From Pedobacter foliorum (lineage in GTDB: Bacteria; Bacteroidota; Bacteroidia; Sphingobacteriales; Sphingobacteriaceae): 64,000 bases of DNA. Positions 24,815 through 33,701 of the stretch are shown here, piece after piece. The stretch lies in NCBI RefSeq assembly GCF_013266735.1, contig NZ_JABSNU010000003.1:310001-374000 (forward strand), in the 5' to 3' direction. Both the position numbers and the translations under genes were made by a program. Position 1 is the stretch's first letter; every line of letters begins with the position of its first letter. Below the pieces are notes generated by a model. That model did no database searches, was not told where the DNA came from, and saw nothing but the letters and a program-made list of their open reading frames with translations.

Positions 24815-24831
24815 TTTAACATTTTTTAACA
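24815..24831 (-). promoter_or_regulatory. Direct-repeat operator TGTTAAA-N3-TGTTAAA between dapF and degP
   Basis: On the minus strand this reads TGTTAAA-AAA-TGTTAAA with a 10-base period, the same architecture as at 15354 and 21618. It lies 20 bases upstream of the chosen dapF start and 140 bases upstream of degP. Because degP is a periplasmic quality-control protease, it is the attractive target, but dapF is nearer. Confidence 0.55.
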
Positions 24832-24875
24832 GTATTCGTGACTTATTACAGATGCAAATATCGTTGATATGGTAC

Positions 24876-24883
24876 TAAATTTG
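24876..24883 (+). promoter_or_regulatory. Candidate -7 box (TAAATTTG) for degP
   Basis: This is an exact TAnnTTTG match 87 bases before the degP ATG. It lies 45 bases downstream of the direct-repeat operator, a spacing compatible with activation from upstream. Confidence 0.4.
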
Positions 24884-24970
24884 ATTAAATCAATGAAAAG
24901 AAAAGCATTTGTAAGCAAATATGAGAATCGTATGAGTTTATAATAAAAGATAAAATTAAACAATATATAA

Positions 24971-26497
24971 ATGAAAAGAATAGGATTAATAGTGTTGGCT
25001 GCATTTATAGGTGGTGCGGCTGCAATTGGCGGTTATAAATTATTTGAGCCAAGGACTGCTCAATTATCGTTTCAAGATCAGCAAAAAGTACTTTTTGCAA
25101 GTAATTCAAAGGTGTCTTCAGCAGGGTCAGTTGATTTTGTTGAGGCGGCGGCGGCAGTTTCGCCTGCTGTAGTACACATCAGAACTTCATACTCGGCATC
25201 TAATGGAGATTCATCTCCAATGGATATGTTTGATCAATTATTTGGTGGTGGCGGTGGCAGAAGAATGCAACGTGCACCTCAGGCAGCTTCGGGTTCTGGA
25301 GTAATATTAACTTCGGATGGGTATATCGTAACGAATAACCACGTGGTTGATAATGCAGATAAAATTGAAGTTGTTTTGTCGGACAGACGTAAGGTGAGTG
25401 CGAAAGTGATTGGTAAAGATCCAAATACTGATCTGGCCCTTATTAAAGTAGATGCTACAGATCTTCCTGTGATAAAAATGGGAAATTCTGACAACGTTCA
25501 GGTTGGTGAATGGGTATTGGCTGTAGGGTTCCCGCTAGATTTGCAAACAACTGTTACGGCAGGTATTGTAAGTGCGAAATCTCGTAGCATTGGTATTTTA
25601 GCAAAAAATCAGAATCAACCGACTCAAGAAGAGTATGAAGAATACCAAAGAACAGGTAAGGTGCCTGATCGTACTAATACCAGTATAGAATCTTTCATTC
25701 AGACTGATGCTGCTATTAACCCAGGTAACAGCGGTGGTGCATTGGTAAATGCAAACGGAGAATTAATTGGTATTAATGCCGCTATTGCATCGCAAACAGG
25801 TACTAATGTTGGTTATGGCTTTGCTATTCCGATTAACCTTGCGAAAAAGATTCTTGATGACTTCAGAAAGTATGGTGAAGTTAGACGTGGCTACATTGGA
25901 GTAACGTTTGCACCGCTAGATGCAGATATGGCTGAGAAATTTCAGGTTAAAGAAAATACCGGGCTTTATATTACCGGTGTACTTCCAAACAGTGGAGCTG
26001 CAGCTGCAGGTTTACAAAAAGGAGATATCATTAAAAAAGTTGAGGGAGCTGTGATTTACGACTCACCAGATTTGCAAGAGAAAATTGGACGTTTGAGTCC
26101 TGGTGATAAAGTTCAGCTTACTTATTTAAGAAACGGCTCAGAAAAAAGCACATCTATTACCTTGAAAGGGGATGATGTGAAGAAAGTTTCACCAACGTTA
26201 GCTGCTAGCGGAAAACCAACAGGGGCTACAATTAGTAAACTAGGAGCTTCGTTTATACCTGCTCCTTCGGAATTGAAAGCTAAGTATGGCGTTAAAAATG
26301 GCGTTGTTGTTACTAATATTCAAACAGGTAAGCTGTTTGATTCTGTAGATGTGCCTAATGGAATGTTGATCACAACAGTGAATGGTAAGTCGGTAAACAA
26401 TGCTAAAGACGTAGAAGACGCATTGCCATCATCTAAAAATGGTATGACTACCATTTCAGGTGTTGGACCGAATGGAAATTATACATTCAGCTTCTAA
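24971..26497 (+). CDS. degP: Do-family periplasmic serine protease (DegP/HtrA)
   Basis: This 508-residue trypsin-like protease and chaperone degrades misfolded envelope proteins. An N-terminal membrane/signal segment (about 3-22) precedes the protease domain. The triad is intact: His124 (TNNHVVDNAD), Asp154 (NTDLALIKV), Ser254 (NPGNSGGALV). An acidic loop (about 212-238, QEEYEEYQRTGKVPDRT) is inserted before the catalytic Ser strand. Two PDZ domains follow (about 300-390 and 410-505), the second ending in an NYTFSF C-terminus. It is monocistronic with its own terminator. The upstream region carries the operator shared with the nearby two-component system. Confidence 0.95.
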   Translation: MKRIGLIVLAAFIGGAAAIGGYKLFEPRTAQLSFQDQQKVLFASNSKVSSAGSVDFVEAAAAVSPAVVHIRTSYSASNGDSSPMDMFDQLFGGGGGRRMQRAPQAASGSGVILTSDGYIVTNNHVVDNADKIEVVLSDRRKVSAKVIGKDPNTDLALIKVDATDLPVIKMGNSDNVQVGEWVLAVGFPLDLQTTVTAGIVSAKSRSIGILAKNQNQPTQEEYEEYQRTGKVPDRTNTSIESFIQTDAAINPGNSGGALVNANGELIGINAAIASQTGTNVGYGFAIPINLAKKILDDFRKYGEVRRGYIGVTFAPLDADMAEKFQVKENTGLYITGVLPNSGAAAAGLQKGDIIKKVEGAVIYDSPDLQEKIGRLSPGDKVQLTYLRNGSEKSTSITLKGDDVKKVSPTLAASGKPTGATISKLGASFIPAPSELKAKYGVKNGVVVTNIQTGKLFDSVDVPNGMLITTVNGKSVNNAKDVEDALPSSKNGMTTISGVGPNGNYTFSF

Positions 26498-26517
26498 TCG
26501 CATTTTTCTATAATTGG

Positions 26518-26550
26518 AACGGGGGACAACGAAAGTTGTTCCCCGTTTTT
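26518..26550 (+). terminator. Intrinsic terminator after degP
   Basis: A 13-bp stem (26518-26530 with 26535-26547, one G-U pair) is closed by a GAAA tetraloop and runs into a T tract. Confidence 0.9.
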
Positions 26551-26633
26551 CATTTATCATAATATTGTAATATTAGAATGTTTCTAAATAGCCGATTTGT
26601 CCTTGAAATTAACCAATTAATTCTTTTATTAAA

Positions 26634-26641
26634 TACTTTTG
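26634..26641 (+). promoter_or_regulatory. Candidate -7 box (TACTTTTG) for sdhCAB
   Basis: This is an exact TAnnTTTG match 26 bases upstream of the sdhC start. I see no convincing -33 TTTG at standard spacing. Confidence 0.5.
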
Positions 26642-26667
26642 CACTACAGAACTAAAATATAATTCTA

Positions 26668-27348
26668 ATGGCTAGTTTCGGAAACGCTTTTTCCTCATCT
26701 ATAGGAAAAAAATTAATAATGGGTATCACCGGCCTGTTCCTTATCTCATTCCTTGTCGTGCATTGTTTCATCAATGCTTTGATAATTGTTAATGACGGTG
26801 GCTTAACCTTTAACATGGGAGCACATTTTATGGGTACTAACTGGATAATCCGCGCAATGGAAGTTGTGTTGTTTGCCGGTTTACTTGCTCACATTGTTCA
26901 AGGATTTAGGCTTGTTTTTCAAAATCGTGCAGCAAGACCTGAAAGGTATGCGGTAAATAACGGTTCAGCTAACAGTAAATGGTACTCTCGCTCAATGGGC
27001 TTGTTAGGTACTTTATTGTTGATCTTCCTTATTGTTCACATCTCTAAATTCTGGGTAATGTCTCGTTTTACAGGTATTCCTACAGTAGATGCGAATGGAA
27101 ATCATGATTTGTTTGCTGTAATGGTAGAGACATTTAAAGATCCTTTGTTGGTATTACTTTATGTATTAGCAATGGTTTCATTGGCTTATCACTTATTACA
27201 CGGTTTTTCTTCTGCATTTCAGACTTTAGGCTGGAACCACAAGAAATATACTCCGCTTATCAAAGGATTCGGCTTTTGGTTTTCTATCATTATTCCTTTG
27301 CTTTTTGCATTGATGCCCATTGTGATGTACCTGGGTTGTATTAAATAA
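26668..27348 (+). CDS. sdhC: Succinate dehydrogenase/fumarate reductase cytochrome b subunit
   Basis: This 226-residue, single-polypeptide membrane anchor of the b558 type has five membrane helices. The haem-ligand histidines are in the helices (VVHCFINALI, LLAHIVQGF, IVHISKFW, AYHLLHGF). This form replaces separate SdhC and SdhD and is standard in Bacteroidota. It passes electrons from succinate to menaquinone, or the reverse. It is the first gene of the sdhCAB operon. Confidence 0.94.
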   Translation: MASFGNAFSSSIGKKLIMGITGLFLISFLVVHCFINALIIVNDGGLTFNMGAHFMGTNWIIRAMEVVLFAGLLAHIVQGFRLVFQNRAARPERYAVNNGSANSKWYSRSMGLLGTLLLIFLIVHISKFWVMSRFTGIPTVDANGNHDLFAVMVETFKDPLLVLLYVLAMVSLAYHLLHGFSSAFQTLGWNHKKYTPLIKGFGFWFSIIIPLLFALMPIVMYLGCIK

Positions 27349-27372
27349 TTTTTGATCTTAACTTTAAATAAC

Positions 27373-29352
27373 ATGGCAGAATTAAATGCTCATATACCCG
27401 AAGGAGAATTAACCGATAAATGGACTAAACTACGTTCGTCTATGCCATTGGTTAATCCATCCAATAAAAGAAGCATCGAAATAATTGTAGTAGGTTCTGG
27501 ATTAGCTGGTGCCTCTGCGGCAGCAACCCTTGCCGAAATGGGTTATAAGGTTAAATGTTTTTGTTTTCAGGATTCGCCAAGAAGAGCGCACTCAATTGCA
27601 GCTCAAGGCGGTATCAATGCAGCAAAAAATTATCAGAATGATGGTGATAGTACTTATCGCTTATTTTATGACACAATAAAAGGTGGTGATTACCGTGCAA
27701 GAGAAGCTAACGTACACCGTTTGGCTGAGGTAAGTACTAATATTATTGATCAGTGTGTGGCACAAGGTGTGCCTTTGGCAAGAGAATATGGTGGCTTGTT
27801 AGACAACCGTTCTTTTGGTGGTACACAAGTTCAGAGAACATTTTATGCTGCCGGACAAACCGGTCAGCAATTGCTTTTAGGAGCATATAGCGCTTTAGAG
27901 CGTCAGGTAGGAATGGGTAAAGTTGAAATGTTTACCCGCCATGAAATGCTTGAAGTGGTTGTAGTTGAAGGAAAAGCAAAAGGTATTATTGCACGTAACT
28001 TACTTACCGGCGAGCTTGAGCGTCATTCTGGTCACGCTGTATTATTGTGCAGTGGAGGTTACGGAAACGTATTCTACTTGTCTACAAATGCAATGGGAAG
28101 TAACGTAACTGCAGCATGGAAAGCGCACAAAAAAGGTGCTTTCTTTGGCAACCCATGCTACACTCAAATTCACCCTACTTGTATCCCTGTTTCTGGAGAT
28201 CATCAGTCTAAACTGACCTTGATGTCTGAGTCGTTACGTAACGACGGACGTATCTGGGTTCCTAAGAAAAAAGACGATACACGTAAAGCTTCAGAAATTC
28301 CTGAAGATGAAAGAGATTATTACTTAGAGCGCAGATATCCTGCTTTCGGTAACCTTGTTCCTCGTGATGTTGCCTCTCGTGCAGCTAAAGAGCGTTGTGA
28401 TGCAGGTTATGGTGTAGGTAAATCTAAGCTTGCTGTTTACCTTGACTTTAAAGAGAATACAGAGCGTTATGGCCGCATTGAGGCTAATAAGCACAATATC
28501 CACAATCCGGATAAAGAAACCTGTATGAAATTAGGTCGTGAGGTAATCAAAGAAAAATACGGTAACCTATTTGATATGTATGCGCAAATCACCGGAGAAG
28601 ATCCTTATGAATTGCCAATGCGTATTTATCCTGCTGTTCACTATACAATGGGTGGTTTATGGGTAGATTATAACTTAATGACTACTGTACCTGGCTTATA
28701 TGCTTTAGGTGAGGCTAACTTCTCAGATCACGGTGCTAACCGTTTGGGGGCATCTGCATTAATGCAAGGTTTAGCAGATGGTTATTTTGTTCTTCCATAT
28801 ACTATTGGAGCTTACCTTTCAAAAGAATTGGCTACTAAACCAATTCCACAGGATCACCCTGCGTTTGTAGAAGCTGAAGCTAGTGCAAAAGCAATCCTTG
28901 ACAAGTTTTTATCTATTAAAGGAACTAAATCTGTAGATCATTTCCATAAGAAATTAGGAAAGATCATGTGGGATAAATGTGGTATGGCACGTAATGAAAA
29001 AGGTCTTAAAGAAGGTATTGCTGAGATTCAGCAGCTTCGTAAAGAGTTTTGGAGCGATTTACGTGTGCCGGGCAGTTCAGATGAAATGAACCCTGAACTT
29101 GAGAAAGCTGGTCGTGTGGCAGACTTTATTGAGCTTGGTGAGTTGATGTGTATGGATGCATTGAACAGGAATGAATCATGTGGTGGCCACTTCAGAGAAG
29201 AATATCAAACTGAAGAAGGTGAAGCATTACGTGATGATGAAAACTATGCTTACGTTTCTGCATGGGAATATAAAGGTGATGTAACTTTTGAACTTCATAA
29301 AGAAGAATTGAAGTTCGAAAATATCAAAGTTGCACAAAGAAGTTATAAATAG
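27373..29352 (+). CDS. sdhA: Succinate dehydrogenase/fumarate reductase flavoprotein subunit
   Basis: I start at ATG 27373 (659 residues). The 7-codon TTG extension is not supported, since the ATG gives the family-typical [17 protein letters not shown]. The FAD-binding Rossmann motif is [17 protein letters not shown] near residue 40. The FAD-linking His is in [14 protein letters not shown]. The active-site Arg/His region is [13 protein letters not shown]-terminal segments include [17 protein letters not shown]. It is the catalytic subunit oxidising succinate in the TCA cycle. It sits between sdhC and sdhB. Confidence 0.96.
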   Translation: MAELNAHIPEGELTDKWTKLRSSMPLVNPSNKRSIEIIVVGSGLAGASAAATLAEMGYKVKCFCFQDSPRRAHSIAAQGGINAAKNYQNDGDSTYRLFYDTIKGGDYRAREANVHRLAEVSTNIIDQCVAQGVPLAREYGGLLDNRSFGGTQVQRTFYAAGQTGQQLLLGAYSALERQVGMGKVEMFTRHEMLEVVVVEGKAKGIIARNLLTGELERHSGHAVLLCSGGYGNVFYLSTNAMGSNVTAAWKAHKKGAFFGNPCYTQIHPTCIPVSGDHQSKLTLMSESLRNDGRIWVPKKKDDTRKASEIPEDERDYYLERRYPAFGNLVPRDVASRAAKERCDAGYGVGKSKLAVYLDFKENTERYGRIEANKHNIHNPDKETCMKLGREVIKEKYGNLFDMYAQITGEDPYELPMRIYPAVHYTMGGLWVDYNLMTTVPGLYALGEANFSDHGANRLGASALMQGLADGYFVLPYTIGAYLSKELATKPIPQDHPAFVEAEASAKAILDKFLSIKGTKSVDHFHKKLGKIMWDKCGMARNEKGLKEGIAEIQQLRKEFWSDLRVPGSSDEMNPELEKAGRVADFIELGELMCMDALNRNESCGGHFREEYQTEEGEALRDDENYAYVSAWEYKGDVTFELHKEELKFENIKVAQRSYK

Positions 29353-29375
29353 CTAAGTACTAAAATCTCAATATT

Positions 29376-30146
29376 ATGAGTACAGGAAATATGAATTTAA
29401 CGCTAAAAATCTGGCGTCAAAAGAATAACAAAGCCAAAGGCGGTTTAGTAGATTACAAAATATCAGAAGTATCTCCTGATATGTCTTTCTTAGAAATGTT
29501 CGACGTGCTTAACGAAGACCTGGTTGCTAAAGGTGAAGAACCGGTTGTTTTTGATCATGATTGCAGGGAAGGAATTTGTGGGGCATGTTCTATGTTCATC
29601 GACGGAAGACCACACGGACCAAAAGAAGGTATCACTACCTGCCAGTTACACATGCGTTCATTTAATGATGGTGATACCATTGTTGTTGAGCCATGGCGTG
29701 CGAAGGCTTTTCCGGTAATAAAAGATTTGATGGTAGATCGTACTGCATTCGATAGAATTATCGCTTCAGGAGGGTTTATATCAGTAAATACGGGAAATGC
29801 TCAGGATGCTAACAACTTGCCTATTCCTAAAGTTCAGGCAGATTCAGCTTTTGAGGCTGCGGCTTGTATAGGTTGTGGTGCTTGTGTTGCTACCTGTAAA
29901 AATGCTTCTGCAATGTTATTCGTATCTGCAAAAGTATCTCAATTGGCACAATTGCCTCAGGGTCAGCCAGAACGTTACCGCAGGGTTCAGAGTATGGTTG
30001 CTCAGATGGATGCAGAAGGTTTTGGTAACTGTACTAATACCGGAGCATGTGAAGCTGAATGCCCTAAAGGAATATCATTAGAGAATATCGCACGTATGAA
30101 TAGAGATTTTTATTCTGCAAAATTTGTATCTGAGGAATCTATTTAA
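29376..30146 (+). CDS. sdhB: Succinate dehydrogenase/fumarate reductase iron-sulfur subunit
   Basis: This 256-residue protein carries all three Fe-S clusters. The N-terminal [2Fe-2S] ligands are in [15 protein letters not shown] plus a downstream Cys in TTCQLHM. The ferredoxin-like C-terminal domain has [15 protein letters not shown] and the [16 protein letters not shown] set. It relays electrons from the flavoprotein to the membrane anchor. It ends the operon, followed by a bidirectional terminator. Confidence 0.96.
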   Translation: MSTGNMNLTLKIWRQKNNKAKGGLVDYKISEVSPDMSFLEMFDVLNEDLVAKGEEPVVFDHDCREGICGACSMFIDGRPHGPKEGITTCQLHMRSFNDGDTIVVEPWRAKAFPVIKDLMVDRTAFDRIIASGGFISVNTGNAQDANNLPIPKVQADSAFEAAACIGCGACVATCKNASAMLFVSAKVSQLAQLPQGQPERYRRVQSMVAQMDAEGFGNCTNTGACEAECPKGISLENIARMNRDFYSAKFVSEESI

Positions 30147-30176
30147 TAGATTTATCTAACGAGACAAGGGTATTAC

Positions 30177-30213
30177 ACACAAAACCCCGGCTATTTTAGC
30201 TGGGGTTTTGTGT
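30177..30213. terminator. Bidirectional terminator between sdhB and the BlaR1-like gene
   Basis: A 16-bp stem (30177-30192 with 30198-30213, one G-U pair) is flanked by A on the left and T on the right. It can end transcription from both convergent operons. Confidence 0.9.
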
Positions 30214-30223
30214 TTTTAGAGCA

Positions 30224-32569
30224 TTATTTTGAGAGCGTAAACGAAATCGGTATGTTGTATTTAACTCTTACTTTTTTGCCTCCCTGAGTTCCGGGAGTCC
30301 ACTTAGGACTTGCTTTCAGAACCCTTACTGCTTCCTCATCTGTGCCTCCACCAAGTTTTCTGTCTACTTTGATGTCAGTTAAAGAACCGTCTGTTTCAAC
30401 GATCATGGAAACGAAAACTTTTCCCTGAATGTTTTTCTCCTGTGCTTCTTTAGGGTATCTTACTGTTTTCTTTAAGAAGTCGTAGAACTTTTTCATGCCA
30501 CCTGGGAATGAAGGTTGTGTAGTTGTTGAGACAAAGTCATAAACTTTCTCATTGGTTTCTTTCTTCTTTAAATCAGGTGTTTGTTTAGCTTTAGTAGTAA
30601 TTTTTATTACTCCATCTTTTGCCTCTTCCCCGTATATTTCTGTTGCTGTTTTACTTTTAAGTACTTCGATTGAAGCAATGTCATTCGGATTTATGCTTGA
30701 TAGTTTAAGTCCCTCCACTTTTTCTCCATCAACGAAGTACAATGGTTTTAGATTACTATCGCTAACTTCGAGTTTATTATCTATGATTTGTATTCCTTGT
30801 ACTTTTCCTTGCAAATTGAGAGTGGTTTTGTTTAATGAAAAGCTTATAGGGATGTTATATTTTACCCTTACCTTGTGACCATCCTGAACTCCTGGATTCC
30901 ATTTTGGACTTTCCTCTAGCACCCTTACTGCTTCTTCATCTGTACCGCTGCCAAGTTTTCTATCTACCTTGATATCTGTTAATGAGCCATCTGTTTCAAC
31001 AACAAAACTTAGAAATACTTTACCTTCTACTTTATTTTCAAAAGCTTCTTTTGGATACCTAACACTTCTCTTTAAGTACTCATAAAACTGATCCATTCCT
31101 CCAGGAAAAGTAGGTTGTGCTTCTAGTGATACAAAATCATATACTTTCCCACTTTGCGCGTTTGCGGTTTCTTCGCCTGCTCTAATAACCACTTCGCTCA
31201 AGCTTTCATTTTTGTCAGTTGTTTTCGGTTTATAGCCGAATATAGAAAGCTCACTCAATTGGCTATAACCACTAACAACAGCAGGTTTTACTTTATTGGA
31301 AGTAGTAGTGTTTTCGCTACCCATCAGTGCGAATGAAAAGGGGAGGCTGTACTTTCCGTCATTATTTGCTTTAAAGCCCGGATAAGTTAATATAGCTCTC
31401 ATTACCTCTGCATCACATCCTCCACCTAATGCTTTCGTAGCAACACTTACACCCTCAATTGCTCCATTTTTAACGGTGAATTTTATTTGACTCACTCCCT
31501 GAATATTCGAATTTTGAGCATTTACAGGATACCTTACTGATTTTTTTAAGTATTTATAAAATTCGTTCCATGATGAATCTATACCTGCAGTATTTGATGT
31601 TAAAAGTTCTTTTTTTGCTTCATTTATTAATGACTTAGAATCTGATACAAAGGGAGCAGCAATGGTTGTTTTGATAGCTTCTTGAACTAGTTTTAAAGGT
31701 TCTTCCATTGGAATTTCCTCAGCCACTTTTTTAATTTCCTCATTGTTACGGATGGTTGCCGAAGACATGATTAAGGCAATTGCAAACAGAGGAACAAACA
31801 TTCCATATTTTAGTATAGCAGTTTTGCGAGAGCGTTGTTTGTGTAACATATAAATTCTTTTTTTAATTAGTGATTTATTAAAAAAACTGTTTGTGAGTGT
31901 ATTTGTGGGAACTTTAAATGCACGGCTTAGTAGTAATAACGCATATTCCTCTTTATCTCCCTGAAAGTTTGCGGCCTCTTCATCGGCCAGATATTCGTGG
32001 ATATGCTTAACCGTTGTTTTATAGAAATAGATTATAGGATTAAACCATGTGATTATTCCCAGCAGTTCAAAAAAGAGTACATCAAGGGTGTGCCACTGTC
32101 TGATGTGAATTTCCTCATGTTTTTGAATCGTTTGAACCTCAGGAAGATCCTGGTCAACTACTTTTTTCTTGAAAAATGAGAATGCCGATCCACTTTTTTT
32201 TGCCTTCAATAATACTTGAACAGAGATTAACTGAACTATAAATCTGATTACAAAGAACAAGATGCCCGTGAGGTAAATAAATACAAGTGTATTCCCCAGA
32301 TTAAATCGCTCCGGGTCGTCTTGTACGACTGCCATTTGTGTAATGAAGTCGTTTATCTGAACAGCTCCGGTGTAAACCGGTTGAACAGCTGGTTGTGTGC
32401 TAAACCATTCGAGCCGTATAAAAGGAATGGCGAGTGAGAATATCCCGGCAGAAACCAGATAGATTCTGTTTAGTAAAAAATAAGTTTCTTTGTCTAACAA
32501 TAACTTATAAAAGCCATAAAATACAACTAAGTAGATATTGACTTGAAGAATATAATGTGCCCAGGTCAT
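30224..32569 (-). CDS. BlaR1-type M56 metalloprotease sensor with three TonB C-terminal domains and a plug-like module
   Basis: This 781-residue protein has four membrane helices in the first 270 residues and a cytoplasmic zinc protease core. The core has HEEIH at 151-155 and HEYLADEEA at 191-199. In BlaR1/MecR1 systems this core cleaves the BlaI repressor. The extracellular part lacks a penicillin-binding domain. Instead it has TonB C-terminal-like domains at about 331-415, 476-579 and 676-780, and a receptor plug-like module at 586-662 (LYFVDGEKVEG, ASIEVLKSKTATEIYG). The second and third TonB repeats start exactly 200 residues apart and are very similar, a clear duplication. The start overlaps the BlaI-like stop by 4 bases. 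The ligand is unknown; beta-lactam sensing is not supported. Confidence 0.88.
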   Translation of the reverse strand: MTWAHYILQVNIYLVVFYGFYKLLLDKETYFLLNRIYLVSAGIFSLAIPFIRLEWFSTQPAVQPVYTGAVQINDFITQMAVVQDDPERFNLGNTLVFIYLTGILFFVIRFIVQLISVQVLLKAKKSGSAFSFFKKKVVDQDLPEVQTIQKHEEIHIRQWHTLDVLFFELLGIITWFNPIIYFYKTTVKHIHEYLADEEAANFQGDKEEYALLLLSRAFKVPTNTLTNSFFNKSLIKKRIYMLHKQRSRKTAILKYGMFVPLFAIALIMSSATIRNNEEIKKVAEEIPMEEPLKLVQEAIKTTIAAPFVSDSKSLINEAKKELLTSNTAGIDSSWNEFYKYLKKSVRYPVNAQNSNIQGVSQIKFTVKNGAIEGVSVATKALGGGCDAEVMRAILTYPGFKANNDGKYSLPFSFALMGSENTTTSNKVKPAVVSGYSQLSELSIFGYKPKTTDKNESLSEVVIRAGEETANAQSGKVYDFVSLEAQPTFPGGMDQFYEYLKRSVRYPKEAFENKVEGKVFLSFVVETDGSLTDIKVDRKLGSGTDEEAVRVLEESPKWNPGVQDGHKVRVKYNIPISFSLNKTTLNLQGKVQGIQIIDNKLEVSDSNLKPLYFVDGEKVEGLKLSSINPNDIASIEVLKSKTATEIYGEEAKDGVIKITTKAKQTPDLKKKETNEKVYDFVSTTTQPSFPGGMKKFYDFLKKTVRYPKEAQEKNIQGKVFVSMIVETDGSLTDIKVDRKLGGGTDEEAVRVLKASPKWTPGTQGGKKVRVKYNIPISFTLSK

Positions 32570-32943
32570 CTTGGTCTGTTTTTAATTTTGTTAATCATTT
32601 TAAGAATTTCATCAACATCACTCAGATCAAGCTTTTCTTCCTTAACAAAGAAAGAGAACATACTTTCCACTGAGTTTTCAAAATAATTGCCCAACAGCTT
32701 CTCTGTAGCATGGCGTTTGTATTCTTCCTTACTAATTAAAGGGTAATACTTATGAGCCTTACCAAAGGCCTCGTGAGCAATAAATCCTTTTACTTCCAGT
32801 ATTCGGATAATTGTAGAAACAGTGTTATAGGCCGGTTTAGGCTCTGGCAGGAAATCCATTACATCTTTAACGAATCCTTTCTCTATCTGCCATAAAATCT
32901 GCATAATCTGTTCTTCTGCCTTTGTTAAATCCTTAATTTCCAT
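32566..32943 (-). CDS. BlaI/MecI/CopY family transcriptional repressor
   Basis: This 125-residue winged-helix repressor begins MEIKDLTKAEEQIMQILWQIEKGFV. The recognition region is PAYNTVSTIIRILEVKGFIAHE, and KAHKYYPLISKEEYKRHA follows, as in BlaI where the partner protease cleaves the linker. The C-terminal part is a dimerisation helix bundle. It overlaps the M56 sensor gene by 4 bases. Two identical-half-site palindromes (ACTAA-N4-TTAGT) lie upstream and are the likely operator. Confidence 0.93.
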   Translation of the reverse strand: MEIKDLTKAEEQIMQILWQIEKGFVKDVMDFLPEPKPAYNTVSTIIRILEVKGFIAHEAFGKAHKYYPLISKEEYKRHATEKLLGNYFENSVESMFSFFVKEEKLDLSDVDEILKMINKIKNRPR

Positions 32944-33005
32944 GAATTATTAGTTTAGTTTTTAGTTGGTTTTTAGCTTTACTTATACTGCGCAATATTT
33001 GTATA

Positions 33006-33047
33006 ACTAAATCCTTAGTATAAACTTAAAACTAATTATTTAGTTTT
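33006..33047. promoter_or_regulatory. Twin palindromes ACTAA-N4-TTAGT upstream of the BlaI-like gene
   Basis: ACTAA-ATCC-TTAGT (33006-33019) and AAAACTAA-TTAT-TTAGTTTT (33028-33047) share the same half-site and 4-base spacer. Their centres are 25 bases apart. They lie 63-104 bases upstream of the repressor start. BlaI-family dimers bind short palindromes in their own promoters, so these are the best operator candidates. Confidence 0.5.
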
Positions 33048-33144
33048 CAAAATATTTGAGGAAAAATCTTTAGTGAAGCTAAGTGTTTATTAAAATAAAG
33101 TATCGCGTGAGGAAGTACGAAGGGAAAACTAATGTGTAAAAGAA

Positions 33145-33166
33145 AATGGCGGTATAAACCGCCATT
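33145..33166 (-). terminator. Intrinsic terminator for the small membrane peptide transcript
   Basis: A perfect 9-bp stem, AATGGCGGT / ACCGCCATT, with a 4-base loop. On the minus strand it is followed by TTTTCTTTT. It lies about 130 bases beyond the peptide stop, leaving an unusually long structured 3' tail. Confidence 0.75.
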
Positions 33167-33201
33167 CCTTACTATTAACTAAAACTAAACTTATTTTTTG
33201 T

Positions 33202-33275
33202 GGTGCAATAAATCCACTTTATTGCTTGCTATCCATCATCAATCCTGTTAAGGCATGAAATGATTTTATTGCACC
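33202..33275 (-). other. Switch-like 3' RNA segment with competing hairpins
   Basis: This lies in the spacer 32944-33294. In the minus-strand RNA, segment A (33275-33265, GGTGCAATAAA) and segment B (33225-33218, GCAATAAA) can both pair perfectly with segment C (33212-33202, TTTATTGCACC). A:C gives 11 bp and B:C gives an 8-bp hairpin with a 5-base loop. The two structures exclude each other. The segment starts 20 bases after the small peptide stop and ends before its terminator. Confidence 0.5.
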
Positions 33276-33294
33276 TATATATAGTACCATTCTC

Positions 33295-33471
33295 TTATTT
33301 AGAGAAAGGGTTGCTTACTTTTACCATTTCGGTTTTGGCAGCTGATGAAGCTTTTAAAGCAACATCTTCACTGTGGCTATTTGATATACTAGTAGTAACG
33401 GTTAATAATACCATGATAAAAACAGGAACTAGTAAAAGTAAAAATGGCGACACGTTTGCTAACTTTTTCAT
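33295..33471 (-). CDS. Small single-pass membrane peptide, unknown function
   Basis: I take ATG 33471 as start, giving 58 residues beginning MKKLANVSPFLLLLVPVF. One hydrophobic helix covers about residues 9-29, followed by a Ser/Lys-rich tail (HSEDVALKASSAAKTEMVK). The MKK start, the helix and a downstream terminator argue that it is real; an overlapping plus-strand frame looks random. It could be an inner-membrane regulator or a small toxin-like peptide, but nothing decides between these. It lies between the BlaI operator region and the LytS-type kinase and is not obviously cotranscribed with either. Confidence 0.6.
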   Translation of the reverse strand: MKKLANVSPFLLLLVPVFIMVLLTVTTSISNSHSEDVALKASSAAKTEMVKVSNPFSK

Positions 33472-33701
33472 AATCGTTTTGTTTTGATGAAACAAATAGA
33501 ATAAATAAAAAAATGCTACTAAAATCTTTTAGACCAAGTGTATATTATCCTAGATAAACGGTTAAATTGAATAGTTTTGTGATTAGTTGCTCTATTTTGC
33601 GATTTGGTAGAAAAAAAATGCCAGTTCGTCGAAAGCAAACTGCTTAAACAAGCAGATTAATTTATTTTGGACCTATGGAATTAAGTTTAGTTGTTGTTTA
33701 A

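Noticed and set aside
24796..24822. Longer dapF start at 24822
   Set aside because: It overlaps the direct-repeat operator and adds nine residues not seen in DapF proteins.
27352..27372. TTG start 7 codons upstream of sdhA
   Set aside because: The ATG at 27373 gives the standard SdhA N-terminus and has no need of the extension.
30224..32569. BlaR1-like pair as a beta-lactam resistance locus
   Set aside because: The sensor lacks a penicillin-binding domain and no beta-lactamase gene is nearby.
33260..33487. Plus-strand frame of 75 codons over the small membrane peptide
   Set aside because: The minus-strand frame has an MKK start, a clean membrane helix and a matching terminator; the plus-strand peptide has no such signals and runs into AT-rich DNA.
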